This document shows positions 10,601 to 22,800 of a stretch of DNA of 64,000 nt, piece after piece (position 1 is the first letter of the stretch; each line of letters opens with the position of its first letter). The translations under genes were made by a program, and so were the position numbers. Under the pieces are notes generated by a model. That model searched no databases and was not told where the DNA came from. It was given only the letters and a program-made list of their open reading frames with translations. Source of the DNA: Owenia fusiformis. Lineage: Eukaryota; Annelida; Polychaeta; Sabellida; Oweniidae. The DNA lies in the NCBI GenBank assembly GCA_903813345.2, contig CAIIXF020000010.1, positions 18,055,181 through 18,119,180 of the forward strand. Reading direction: 5' to 3'.

Positions 10601-13600
10601 TAAAATATGGGCATCATCTCTGGAGGCAAACTTGAATGTATTGGGCATAGTTGTTCACAACATGAGCATAAACATATTGTTTTATTGCTCTCGTGTCCGA
10701 TCCTTCTTATCTCTTGTTTCAATGTTTCAAGTGTTGTTAGTGTAGAAAAAAGGCCCAAAGATAAAAATCTGATGGAATTTATGTCCAGTCAGTGAGGCAC
10801 ATTTCGGCACTTATACCATGTTTTGTAAATGACCATAAAACCATTAGGGATACACCAATGACACTTAGTAGAATGAAAGAACATTGAACAAGGTTTAATT
10901 ACCCAAATGCGAGTAGGTAGTTACCAGTTTCACCACCAGGTGGCTGATTCGGGTCAATTAACATGGCAGGTATACAAGAAAGTTCCCTTAAACTTGAATA
11001 TTATCAATTTAAGCGGCTCGATTTTTATATAACCCTTATGTGTCTGATACTTATACTAATGAACATATGTCCAGTAAAGCAAAATATTATCTGTCCACTA
11101 AAAGAAAAGATATTTCATTTTTTGTGATTTTATAGCATGGGGTCTATGGGGAATCTCCCCGAGCTAGAAGTCAGATTTTCAAAGAAAATTATTTTTTCAA
11201 AGTTGATAAACACTTTTTAAAACCACATTTCTAGATGTAATTTTACATGTAGATTTCAAATATGATATTACTTTGACTGAATTTTGAATTTTTAATGACG
11301 TAAATCAAGATTATTTCTACTCGCATCTGGGTTATTGAGCCAAATATGAATTTAAACCCATGCTGAATGACTGAGTTATTAACATACATTTGTTTGGGTT
11401 ACCTTTCTTTGACTCACCCTGTATCACTTAGAAGCTCAAAATGAAGTTTGCATGGCAGTTGATAAGTGTTAATCTTATGTTTGTGCCTTCACATTTTTAA
11501 GGGTCGAAATGCAGAGTTTGGACTCTCTAAGAAACAAAATGCTGATATTCTTGCATATACATCACTTATAGAGGAGAAACTGCTGCCTGCTTTAGTAAGT
11601 ATAAAACATAGGCTAAGCAAATAAGTATTATGTTTACATCATATATGTATTTTGGTCATCGGAATCTGGAATTAGAGTCGAGATAATCCAAATTGAGACA
11701 TGACGTTTAATAGAATACATTGACTTAATATGATGGTAGTAACATGTTCACAAAATTTTATCATTGTCATCCCTTTTACAGTGTTTGATCCTTATGTTGG
11801 ACAAATAAATGGTAACTATGTCAGAATTTGTTTTACATTCTTTACTGTAAGAAATAACTGAAGCAAATAATATTGATGATACAGTATGTAATACTGAGTT
11901 ATATTGCTTGGGAAAAAATAAAAGGTACATGTTCTGGTGGGATTTTTGGAAATGAATCTTTCTTGCACATTCATATTGAATGAGAAGAAATAATGCATAA
12001 TCTTTTTATTGTACAATTGTATACTACCTTACACTTGTGTACTATTGTATAATTACATTTCAGCTATATTGCCAATGGGTAGATACTAAGAATCTAGATG
12101 ACTTCACAAGACCCTGGTACTTTAAAGCCATGCCATTTCCATTTAGGTAGGTTCACCCTTTGTCAAAAGGTCATGTTTGTGTATAAGTATGAACACATTT
12201 GTAACACTTAAAGGGGTAACAAAAGTTGGAGCACTTGAGGAAGGGGCAACAAAGAAATGAATTTAGAGCCTAAGTTTCAAAAAAAATTGTTTCGAAAATT
12301 TTTTTGTGAGGATTCTTTTGAAAGGTTATCTGGCAGAAATTGAAAAAGTAGCCTCGCATTTTATATTCAGTTTTTGTTGTGACCTTTCAGTGTGTATAAC
12401 AAATTGCCATAAGACTAGTTGGGGAATTTTGTCATTTTACTGTCTTGTTTATTTTATGCTTTTATCTATGGCTTTGAGACTAATCCCTGAGAGAAACTCT
12501 TCAAAGCTCTTTGTATTTAGGTTATGCTGAGTTATACTTGGTGGCCATATTGGATCTTTTCAAAAATACATAATATTTAGAAATGCCTCCAACTGATTCC
12601 AATTCAAAGGGATAAACTGTACTTCATCAACTCATATGCGCAATTCTTGGCCATTGAGTCAATTAAGTTTAGTTCTTTTGTCCTTACTTGCAATAAATTA
12701 AATGATAAATACTGCATGTAACTTTTGCCTTGTTTGTTCAAGGCCCATGTACTTAATTTCTTTGTACATATATTTTTGTGCTTAAGTGCATTGAATCACT
12801 TACATAACAAAATCCAAGATAAAAATTGATTTATTTTTTGTAGATATTATCTTCCTGCCTCACTGGAGAAAAGCATGGACGATAAAGTGAGAAGCATGTG
12901 TGGATGTGGTACTTTAACTAATGCAGATATTGAGAAAAAAGTAAGTTTTGTACTCTATTATTATGTAGTTATACAGTATATGGCCTATGAAATATATAGG
13001 ATTATCCCAAAGAAAATATACAGTGGGCATCAGATAAACTTAAAATAAACTGTTATTTTCATCTATGGGGTAAGATTAAACATGAAGCATAGCTGCAAGA
13101 TTTATTTCAGAAAATAACATCATTAGATGAAATAGAATGTTTTTACCCATACAATATTTCCTTTGAAAACATTTTTGGATCAGTTGATCGGGTCTTCAAG
13201 TTCCAATATCACTTGCATTATAAATGTTTAACAGTCTGTATTGAAAGTGAGAAAAGTGACACAAACCAGTTTATTATTTTGAATCACAGTGTAAACTTTT
13301 ATCAAGACCCAGAATTCATGACACCTTTGGTTTTACTGTCTCACAGATTTTGTTTGTGTTTTTAAGGTATACAGAGAGGCTCGAGAATGTCTGAATCAAC
13401 TTTCCAACAAACTAGGAACATTTGACTTCTTCTATGGCAAAAAGTAAGTCAGTATAAATTACGTATAACGATATAGAATTTCATGAAAGATTATCAGTTT
13501 TTAATTTTATGCAATATTCAAAGATGAGTGATTTGATAAAATATGTTTTGTTCGTTGGGATTTGCTACCCTGGCAAATCTTTCTCTAGATTTTGTATGTG

Positions 13601-14466
13601 GCTAAAAGGCAAATTTCATGAAACTAAGAAATACTTTTTGAAATCAATTTTTTTTATAGTTTTAAAATTCATTTGTCTGCATTTCAGTCCAACGTATTTA
13701 GATGCTGTAATATTTGGTTACCTAGCAGTACTGTACAAGACACCTTTACCCAACAACCCCCTGAAACACCATATACAGTCATGTGACAACTTAGTTCGTT
13801 TCATTAACAGAATTCTTCATAGGTTCTTCCAGCTGACTCCAGAAGGTAATATTGTCATATTGTACTTTTAGAATAAAAAATATTTGTATTTTCTTTAAGA
13901 ATGTATCTTAAGCACATATACATTGTACTTACTTAGGGACTTTGTCCAAATGTCAATGGAGCTGGATTTCCAGCCAGATTTTTTTATGATTGAGGCCCAG
14001 TTTTAAAAATGGCTCATTTTCTCAAAAATGAGGCCTTACTTTGAAAATGGGACTGTATTTGATACCAACCATACCTCCTGACACTGATTTTGCTCGGCAG
14101 TATCATTGCTAAAAGCAAGAGGCCAAATATGGTCACAGTATGATAATGACTGGTTTATAATTTCCATGTTGATGAGACCACAATATTCGCAAGTTTTTTA
14201 TGAATTCAATTTTTCAAATTGCTCATATTTCAGAAACCACAGAACAAGAACGTAAAGAATCTGAGCGACAACAAGAAAAACAAGACATTTCAGACTTTCC
14301 GCACAAGAAGCGTAATATGATCATATCAGCGCTTGTAGCCTTAAGTGCTATGGTTGGCTATGCCTTGCTCAGTGGACTTGTACAGATTGAAATTACAGAG
14401 ACAAATGGTGAAGGTATTAATAATGATTATGAAGATGACTTTGAACCTGATGAGGATGAAGATTAG
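7688..14466 (+). CDS. MTX1: Metaxin-1/3-like outer mitochondrial membrane protein
   Basis: Nine exons: 7688-7768, 9494-9563, 10155-10231, 11502-11594, 12064-12146, 12844-12940, 13367-13443, 13688-13845, 14234-14466. They sum to 969 nt, closing in frame as 322 residues plus stop. Metaxins act with the SAM complex in outer-membrane beta-barrel biogenesis and in mitochondrial transport. The N-terminal thioredoxin/GST-like domain begins LRIWSGDWDLPSVD and includes GGLPVLKHEGG at the third exon. The GST-C-like domain includes the family signature FFYGKNPTYLDAVIFGYLA. A C-terminal membrane anchor covers residues about 274-296, followed by an acidic tail rich in D and E. Length is close to vertebrate MTX1. 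Metazoan metaxin 1 and 3 are hard to separate, so the symbol is provisional. No in-frame ATG lies upstream of 7688. Confidence 0.93.
8065..8704. mobile_element. TIR element in metaxin intron 1
   Basis: The ends are inverted repeats sharing AGAGTCAATACGTCTA and, two bases further in, TCCAAACA (left 8066-8090, right 8679-8704). The interior holds several copies of a GGGGGTAATTCC-type motif in both orientations (for example 8260-8295 and 8455-8520). No transposase is visible. It lies in the intron between exons 1 and 2 of metaxin. Family not recognised. Confidence 0.7.
10366..10480. repeat. Short direct repeat in metaxin intron 3
   Basis: The string ATATGGTCAT followed by AAGCCTTATATGGATCTA occurs at about 10370-10400 and again at about 10443-10473, an offset of 73 bp. 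Confidence 0.7.
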
Positions 14467-15889
14467 TCAGTGTTTAGTTTAGGAAAATGTCAGAGTATGC
14501 TTATCGAAATGCGTAATAAATTAGGCAAGTGTGAAATTGGCGAGGAATGAAGGAAACAGGCATGCAGTTGCATGGAAATGCAAGAAAATCATCCTGAGTT
14601 CATTAAGATACAGCGATTTATGGATTCGAATAACTATGAAGTGTAAAAATTAAAAGTTAACTGATAGGAATTAGTAAGGAAGATTCACTGTTACGAAGGT
14701 GCCAAAAAGTTTGTAACTCAGACGAGTATAAACACCTCACCGATCACATCCTTTGATTTGGGGTGGGTTCAAAGACATGATGCAGGACTTGGACAAGTAG
14801 AAAACAGTCCAAAGTATGCCAATTAGAGAATGGGAATTTAGAAATGTAAGAGAAATTGGAACTTCATTCTTTTTATGGATAAATAGAGTGAAATAGCAAT
14901 GCCGGGACTTGAGACTAATTTAGGATGGCATAAATAATTTCCTTGTTTTTAGTGCCTAAACTGGACCATTTCTGGCTGAATGGTTATCAATGGCGATACT
15001 TGAGTATTCACGCATTTCAAATTCTATACACAAAATATCTCGTATAATGAGTATTTTAGTTTCAAACAAAGCTAGGGTTGTCATATTACATGATTAAAGA
15101 ATGTAGCACTAGTGACTTCATACTGTTTAATACTTGAGAATGTACTACTTTGATTATCTGTTTTTAATTAACAGCAGTATCACCTCTAGAGTTTGCCGTT
15201 CATATTCGCTAAGTAAAATACTTGTATAATCATGCATCATTTTAAAACCATTTGCAGTACTTCTGCTCAGGGACCCAATATACGAGATATTGCCATGGAA
15301 TAAGAAAATCAGAGGAGACATAGGTAAAAATAATTTGACAGTTAAAGAGTAAAATAATGCAATTAATAAATTATTAAAAAATTAATGAACTATTGATGAT
15401 CTGTGTTCATGAATATAAGAATATATCACAATTTGTATACCTCTCTTATTCTGTTATTGAAATATTACTTTTGATTCCATTCAGTACAATTCAAATGATA
15501 GGATTTATAATAGACACGATATGAGAGCAAAGGACAAGTGTCGTTGGATACCCTGAATTTTTAACTCAGAATTTTTGGAAAAAATAAAATTCATTTTACG
15601 ATGTTATACTAGTAAATGCTAGGCCTTGTTAATTCTCTAGTTGTATTTAAAGTATATTTGATTATACTACAGGTGATACCTCTTTGCAGATTTGTTACCA
15701 TAGATTTTAATATTTTCTCCTTTCCTCATTCCATTGATTCAGGCCTAAAGTGATTTACTTTTACAATAACCACATCAATATTAAGCACATCATGAATTGA
15801 ACTTATCATATTATACGTATGTACATAAGACATGTTAGATGGTCACTATTGAATTATAGGTCATTTTCATATCACCTTTTTTCAACTTT

Positions 15890-15967
15890 TTTGTGGTGTC
15901 GGTTGGTGTTAGGCATTTGATGTCTGTAACAAATGGCAGGTGATGACATATTGCATGTTAATGCCTC
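15890..15967 (-). repeat. Dispersed repeat copy (TGTCACCACC family)
   Basis: Read on the minus strand it contains GGCATTAACATGCAATATGT, then CCTGCCATTTGTTACAGACA. This resembles the copies near 42169, 47721 and 62229. Non-coding. Confidence 0.65.
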
Positions 15968-16230
15968 TTTTATTGCAAATTATTAAAATAGATGAAAAAC
16001 AAGTGTACTAAAACATGCATCTGGTCCTTTTGCCTGAATTTCAAGCTAATTATTTTCAACTTGATTCAAATTGACTAATTTTTTTTTCAAAATCATCAAC
16101 AAATTCTCAGAATTAAAAATCTGACTTAAAATTTGACATCTCACCTCAGAAAATTCAAATTGACCATTTTTTCAAAATCATCTACAAGTTCTCAGAAATC
16201 AAAATCTGACTTAAATTGAACTCATTATAT

Positions 16231-16275
16231 TGTGAGCAACTAGGTGGTGACATTTTGTCATGTTAATGCCTTATT
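16231..16275 (-). repeat. Dispersed repeat copy (TGTCACCACC family)
   Basis: On the minus strand it reads GGCATTAACATGACAAAATG, then TCACCACCTAGTTGCTCACA. It matches the copy at 42169 closely, including the downstream AGTTCAA segment. Confidence 0.7.
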
Positions 16276-16747
16276 TGAAGTTCGAATATTGCTCTTGTAA
16301 CGTATGAAATATTATTAGACTTATACAAACATGATGAAGTGCTAAGACAATTGAATCAAATTTTGCCTATTGTTGAAAGCTCCCATTCATACTTCAATCC
16401 CTTACTCATGACACATGACACATCATTGTGCATTACATGTCACAATGCAATACAGGACTGAGGCATTTCAATGCAGACATGACCAAATGGCACAACCAAA
16501 TAAGGCATGACTGCATGACACATTCTGAAACAACCTATGCAGATTAGAAGTATGCAGATATTACATATTATTGCACAACCAATCCAAACTTGACATTTAG
16601 CACAAGCGATGTAGATATGACAAGACATGACCAACCCTGGACTGGTACAGGTACAATCAATATTTTCAAGCACAACATTGTGAATACATTCTCCCGGGAA
16701 TACAGCAATTTAAAGATGTAAGAAGTTACACTACACGAAAGACTATA

Positions 16748-16776
16748 TGCGCATGCGCAATTATTTCTATAGAAAC
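16748..16776 (+). promoter_or_regulatory. NRF1-type palindrome and X-box upstream of CFAP44
   Basis: TGCGCATGCGCA (16748-16759) is a perfect NRF1 consensus palindrome. Four bases later ATTTCTATAGAAAC (16763-16776) fits the RFX X-box consensus RYYNYYATRRNRAC at every position. It lies about 124 bp before the CFAP44 ATG. RFX factors drive ciliary genes, so the position suits the gene. Function is inferred from motif and position only. Confidence 0.6.
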
Positions 16777-16899
16777 CAAGGAATACGTTACCCACAATTC
16801 TATGTATCTTTTTCTAGATTCTGCTGTCTAATTGGACTTTACAGCGTACTTTGAACTCTGGTTTAAAGCCTTCTCTGTTTAGCAACCAAAAGTTTCAAA

Positions 16900-19800
16900 A
16901 TGGAGAACGAAGATTCATCAGAGGATAAAAACTTAGGTATGTTTCTGCGAAATGTGTGAACTCTGAACAACTGTCTTCTTATACATGTAATCTGTTTGTC
17001 ATGTACCGCGTACTGTATCTATCAATTTTGTAATCGCATCACTTTTTTGATATTTCACGGCTAAAGTGAATTGTTTTGATTTTTTTGAAATTTTTTAATT
17101 TTTAATTTTATTTTATTTTTCATTTTCACCTGTCAGGCAGGCTATCAGACTCAATTGCAAATCAGTTTTGTTGGAATAAAACAAACTGATAATCAATCTG
17201 CAATTGACTGTTATTGAATTTCCTGTTTCTTACCTGTCCAAAGGCATGTAGTTGCCATTTCAATGAAATAAAGTCTAAATCTAGGCTACTGCCTAGGCCT
17301 ACAGACCTCATCATACAATGAGTTGTCACTGTGACACTATGGCGATAAGTGCATGTGTTACTCAGTCATAGACTCATAGTCATAAATGTGAAGGTACACA
17401 ATATTATTAGATTTTTTTAATTACTCTTGAATGAATAGATGGTGTATACTATATGATGGTCAACAATGCATTGATCATTGACAACTTTTGTTTGACAATT
17501 GAAAAAAACTCAACATAAAAATTTATTGTAAGCTCAGATGTGGTCTGTTTGAGGTGTTTGTGGAAATACTACAATGAGTCTTTACTTTACTTTGGAACAC
17601 TAAAAAGTATGTACAAAATTAAAAATGTCCAAAATTGTAAGGTTCTAAGTTTGAAAAATTTGATATCATTCAAACATAGGCTTGAATCTTGAGGCTCGTA
17701 TGACTAACCTCACATCAGACATATGTCTCTGCTCACATCAATGGAAGAATCATTGACCAAATCTTCAAAGTACATGTTCATAAAATTAATAATATATACA
17801 GCTTATGAGAACATTTGTATCTGAAATTATATTAATAGACTTAATAGAATTATTTATCAAGTAACATATACAAACAGCATGTCGTTTACATACATTTATA
17901 ATTGTATATGAAATATCACAATTTTAAATATACTTAAATAGATGTTTTTTTAATATATTAGGCCTATTAATTTAATTATTTAGAGTTTATTTAAGTACTT
18001 AACACAATGCATATTGACAGCAGTAACACTATATAATACTGTATAGATTCTGATATTTTAACAATTGATTAACATATTTGTCCTGAATTACTATTTAGGT
18101 AGTCAGCATGACCCTAATCTAAGTCCAGAATCACCTAGAAAATCTAAAAATCTAAAAGATGCTGCTCACACTCTGAAAGTAGAAGCATTACGTAGATATA
18201 GAAAGAAACTCCATGCATTGAAAACACCCCCTGGTAGTGGAAAAAGAAAGCATGATTCAGTCCCGAATACTCGTGAAAACACTCAACGTGACACCAACAA
18301 CACTAGTGATTCAAAGCATGATGAAGCAAGCCCAAAGCATGAATCCAGAACCAAACATCAGCAGCAGCATGCTTCAAGTCCTAAGAAAGACCTAGATGGT
18401 CACAAGCATAGAGCTGAAAGTCCCAAGTTTGGTCTAAATGGTCAGAACCATGAGCCTCAGAGTTTTAAACATGGTTTAAATGGACGCAGGCATGGACCTG
18501 AAAGTCCTAAGTATGGCCAAAATGGTCAAGATCAGGGGTCCAAAAGTCACAAGCATGACTTTAAAAGTCCCAAACATGACCTTGAAAGTCAAAAGCTAGA
18601 GAATGAAACCCTCAAAGGTAGCTCAGCAGTAAGAGGTACAGACTTCTTAAAACCCAATCAAGATGGAGTGAAAACACAACCAGATAAGTTTGAAGAAGAA
18701 TCTGATAGACAGTTTGGAAAACAACCAGAGGAAAGTTTTGAAGAACTGTCATGTGAAGGGTCTGGGAGCCAGGCCTCTGATGAAATTATGGGCCAGCAAT
18801 CTGGTAAGTTTGATGGGGAACAAACTGGAAAGTTTGATGGTGAGCCCTTTGGAAAGTTTGAGGGACAACAAGATGATAAATTAGATGGGAAGCCATCCCA
18901 GCCATCTGGGAGATTGGAAGGACAGCAATCTGAAAAGTCTGAAGAACAGCAATTTGGAAAGTTTGAGCAGCCATATGGAAGGTTTGAAGAGCAGCCATCT
19001 GGAAAATTTGAGGAGCAGCAACACAAAAATGCTATCAGACAGCCACATGAAAAGTCTGAGTCATCTGGAGATTTAAGAGGACAACCTGACAAGAAATTAA
19101 AAATGGAGCAAGATGAAAAGCATGAAGGGGAGCCAGAAAGGACTCCAGATGGCCGAGAATCTGTCAGTCCAAATGCCATTGATGGATATGATAATAACAA
19201 AGACAGAAATGATAGCGATGGATCTGATGAACTCACAGAGGAAGAATTCATCCCTGATAACCCAAGAACTAGCAGGAATATGGAACAAAATCAGATTGAA
19301 AAATCAAATAATGAAAACCAAAATGGATTCAACAAAAGAGGTACAGGTATCCCATCAACCTGTGGAACTATGTTATTATTTCAATCTATAGATGTAAGAT
19401 GGTGTTTGGGGTGGTGGAGGGTAAAATGGCTGATTGCATGTTAAAACAGCATTTACTCTCAGTGTTGCAATGGTCATGTGTCGGAGCATAATTTAAAAAA
19501 TGTTAAGTTTATTTGAGAATCAAATAGGGAGCAAATTTTTGAAAAATAATTTGATCAGTTAGTCCCTAGTTCAATTAATATCAACTAATATCACAAATCT
19601 CATTGAGATATGACTATATTCCATTTACGGTGTAGTTTTTGGGATATTGGTGGGTATTGATATTGAAAACATTGCTCACATTTTTATCTGACAGATTCTA
19701 ACTTTAATTAGAACAGTTTGGCATGGAACCAAACTACAATCTGACATTTGACCATTGTGACATCAGCTGCATGTACACACTTGCATTTGCATGAATGTTC

Positions 19801-22800
19801 CCTGCATGTCTTCTTGCATCTTATTTCAGCATTAGATATCTTTGTCATATGTACAATGTACATACAGTACATATTGATTTGCATGCATTTTCGCTTCTAT
19901 CCATACATATATGCACAAAATCATATAATCATGAATGAGTTTGATTTTCAGAAGAACCAATTTTAATGCAATTCATCTCATTTTCCTTTACTTATGATTT
20001 GTGGGGATTGTATCATTATGGACCATGTATTACTGAACAGATAATGTGGCTTTTGCATGCCTGACACATAGACCTTTGATGAGTGCAATTATTTGCATAT
20101 GTAGCCTGTTAGCTAGGAATGCATGATTTGCAATTGAATATCTTCATTATTTTTGTGATTATAGATCTGGAGAATATAATAGAACTGATTTACCAAATGC
20201 ATGTTTTTGTGATTAAAAATCTATGAATTACCAGAATATATTTCTCTAAAATTATCCAAACTATTTCACAATGTCTCATTACTTCATGATAATAATTAAC
20301 TAGATAATTGAAAATAGCGAGATCCAATGACCTTGCTATTAAAACTGATCTTTAAACACTCATTTGAGTTATTTGATATCAAGGCAAATTCCAGCAGCAT
20401 CTCTGATTAATTATTTTTCACCCTTACCTCAGTCCAACCCACAAAGTGAATGCACCAGTTTCAAATTGACAATTGACTCATCTTGACTTTGCGGGTTGTA
20501 TTGTATATATCATATTGGTGGCTGGTTATATAAGAGATATGGTAATTTGGCATTTGTAAGTGTTGTATTTTGTCAGTAAATTAAATAATGTTTTAATTCA
20601 ACTTGTTCCAAATTTTTTGTGAATCCATGATTGCTATTATTGGTGTTTACTTTCATGAATATCTTTTTACGTATAACTTTTAGTGTGTTTTTTTGTATAA
20701 AGTTATTTCAATCTAAAAATGAATAACACTCAAAAAAACTTTCATTGCAATGTATTAATATGTTTAGTATTCCATGTAAACAGATAAATATAAATAACAA
20801 TAAAATATTTATATATCTCTGATGTATAAGGAATGAGGGAGTTATCACTATTATATGTTCCATTCTCTCCTCCTTGTACTTAATATATTTCATGTCAACA
20901 TGTATACATCTTCTGTTTACTGACACTCCATCTTAACTTTATTACAGAGAACACCAATGATAAGGAAGAAGGTTCTGAAGATGCTAACAAAGATGCTGTA
21001 GATGTTAACCCAGATGATACAACTGAGAAGGAACCTGCAGTAGAAGAGGAGAAGGCTGGGGACCAAACTGATGGTAATAAGTTCCACAACTAAATACTTG
21101 CAAAGAGCATCTTTATATTTCATAACACAATTTGCATCCAAATCTTCCTAATGTACTTGCTTCGGTTTCAGTTATATGAATTATCTGCAAGATAAGATAT
21201 TATCAGTTATCACACGTTTCAGCATGTGATACAGGAAACATTCCACGAAAGGTAATACTGTATCATCCACGAAAGCGAAGCTTGAGTGGTGATACATTGT
21301 TACCCGAGTGGAATATTTCCTGTATCACATAAGCTGAAACGTGTGATGATGATTTTATCACATGTCAATGAATTTTGGGGCATTTTGATTTGGTCAATTA
21401 TGAATGTGTTTAGTGCTCTGTACTCCTGGTAGCTATTATAATTTTTGTGTGTTTTGAAATATGGCTTTGAAATGATATGACGTCATACTGTTGTATTCGT
21501 ACTTTTTAGTGAAATAATATGACATCATACTGTTTTCTTTAGCTAGGATGTGATATAACCATCGACGTCATATCGTTACTATTGACTCCGTAGTGATACA
21601 GCCCACCGTATCACATGAAAATTAGTCACGTGTCGTTTGATACGGAATATACATTGTCACAATTGACAAAATGCTTAGAAACTCCTAACCATGTGATAAG
21701 TTTAAATATTTATATTTTATAATAATTACTTGACATATACATTGAACTTCAGCAGAAGATTGGTTGGATATTACAAAGTGTCCAAAAAGTCTGATTGTAT
21801 AAACTGAATTGTAATGTAGTAATGAAATTTTACCAAAGTATGAGCACAGTATTTAATAAAACTGCGTCAATTCTAAACATAAAATTGTAATGTACAACAC
21901 AATTATATAATATTTATTTCTTTTATATACAGATACTGCTGCAGTAGATGCTGAAGAAGCCAAGACAGAAAGCAATGAAGGAAATGATGATAAACCAAAT
22001 GATGATAGCGCAAACAATGAGACAGAACAAGAAGCAGAACCAAAACAAGAAGAAGTTATAGAAGATGAAGGGGCTAAAAATGAAGAACCAAAAACCGAGG
22101 AGTCCAAACCTGAAGAGGCTAAATCTGAGGAAGCTACTGAAGACCCAAAACCAGGTAAATGGTCTTATTAAACCTTTTTCTTTTGTATTGTTGGTCTTTG
22201 GATAAGATTATTATAAGATATTATTTACAGCTTGCAGAAATTAATACAAACATGCATTTAAGAGGTTTGAGATTCTTAAGAAAGATAATACAGCAAGGTT
22301 AGGATTTCGTTAAGATTAACATAATGTTAACTCTCATTTCATATTTTGATATTATTAAGTGTTGAATGTTTGTATAAATCTTTTAGATGATGATGTTCGC
22401 CCACCAGTTACACCAAGTGAAAATCCCTCTCGGACAAAAGATGGTAAGAAAAGATGTTTTATATAGGAGTATATCTTTTCTTTAGTTAAAAGAATGATCT
22501 ATAGCTAGGTCAAATTTTATTTATATTGTCATTTGTATTATCTAGGGAGAGATTTTTATACTAGGTCTTTATATCTCTAACTGAGTGTAGGGTCTCAGAG
22601 GAATGTAAAAATATTACTTAAATATTATATATGTATTTATTATGTAAAATATTGTTTAGTGAAAAGAAACTTTTTGTCCATGTATGTGTGTCGTTATTAT
22701 AGAGGGCGATCTCTAAGTATTCAGACTAAGGCTCCATTTTATTATCATTTATTATGGATTTCACTTGCAGAATTTGTACATATGTGTGACATATGCCTTT

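Larger units (their letters stand above)
14467..16747. other. Metaxin 3' flank and upstream region of CFAP44
   Basis: There is no supported coding sequence. An AATAAA lies 49 bp after the metaxin stop (14515-14520) and another at 15365-15370; either could direct polyadenylation. Two minus-oriented dispersed repeat copies lie at about 15890-15967 and 16231-16275. From about 16385 to 16640 the sequence is cryptically repetitive, with many GACACAT and GCATGAC motifs. Confidence 0.5.

Noticed and set aside
13509-13871. 120-codon ORF as an independent gene
   Set aside because: It is metaxin exon 8 read through from the preceding intron; splice sites at 13687 and 13846 define the coding part.
17140-17212. 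Inverted repeat in CFAP44 intron 1 (CAATTGCA and AATCAGTTTTGTT arms)
   Set aside because: The arms are short and offset by a 9-base gap, so it may be chance in AT-rich sequence.
18658-19251. 197-codon antisense ORF opposite CFAP44 exon 2
   Set aside because: Ser/Pro-rich shadow of a repetitive Lys/Glu/Gln-rich coding exon; the sense frame joins in phase with its neighbours.
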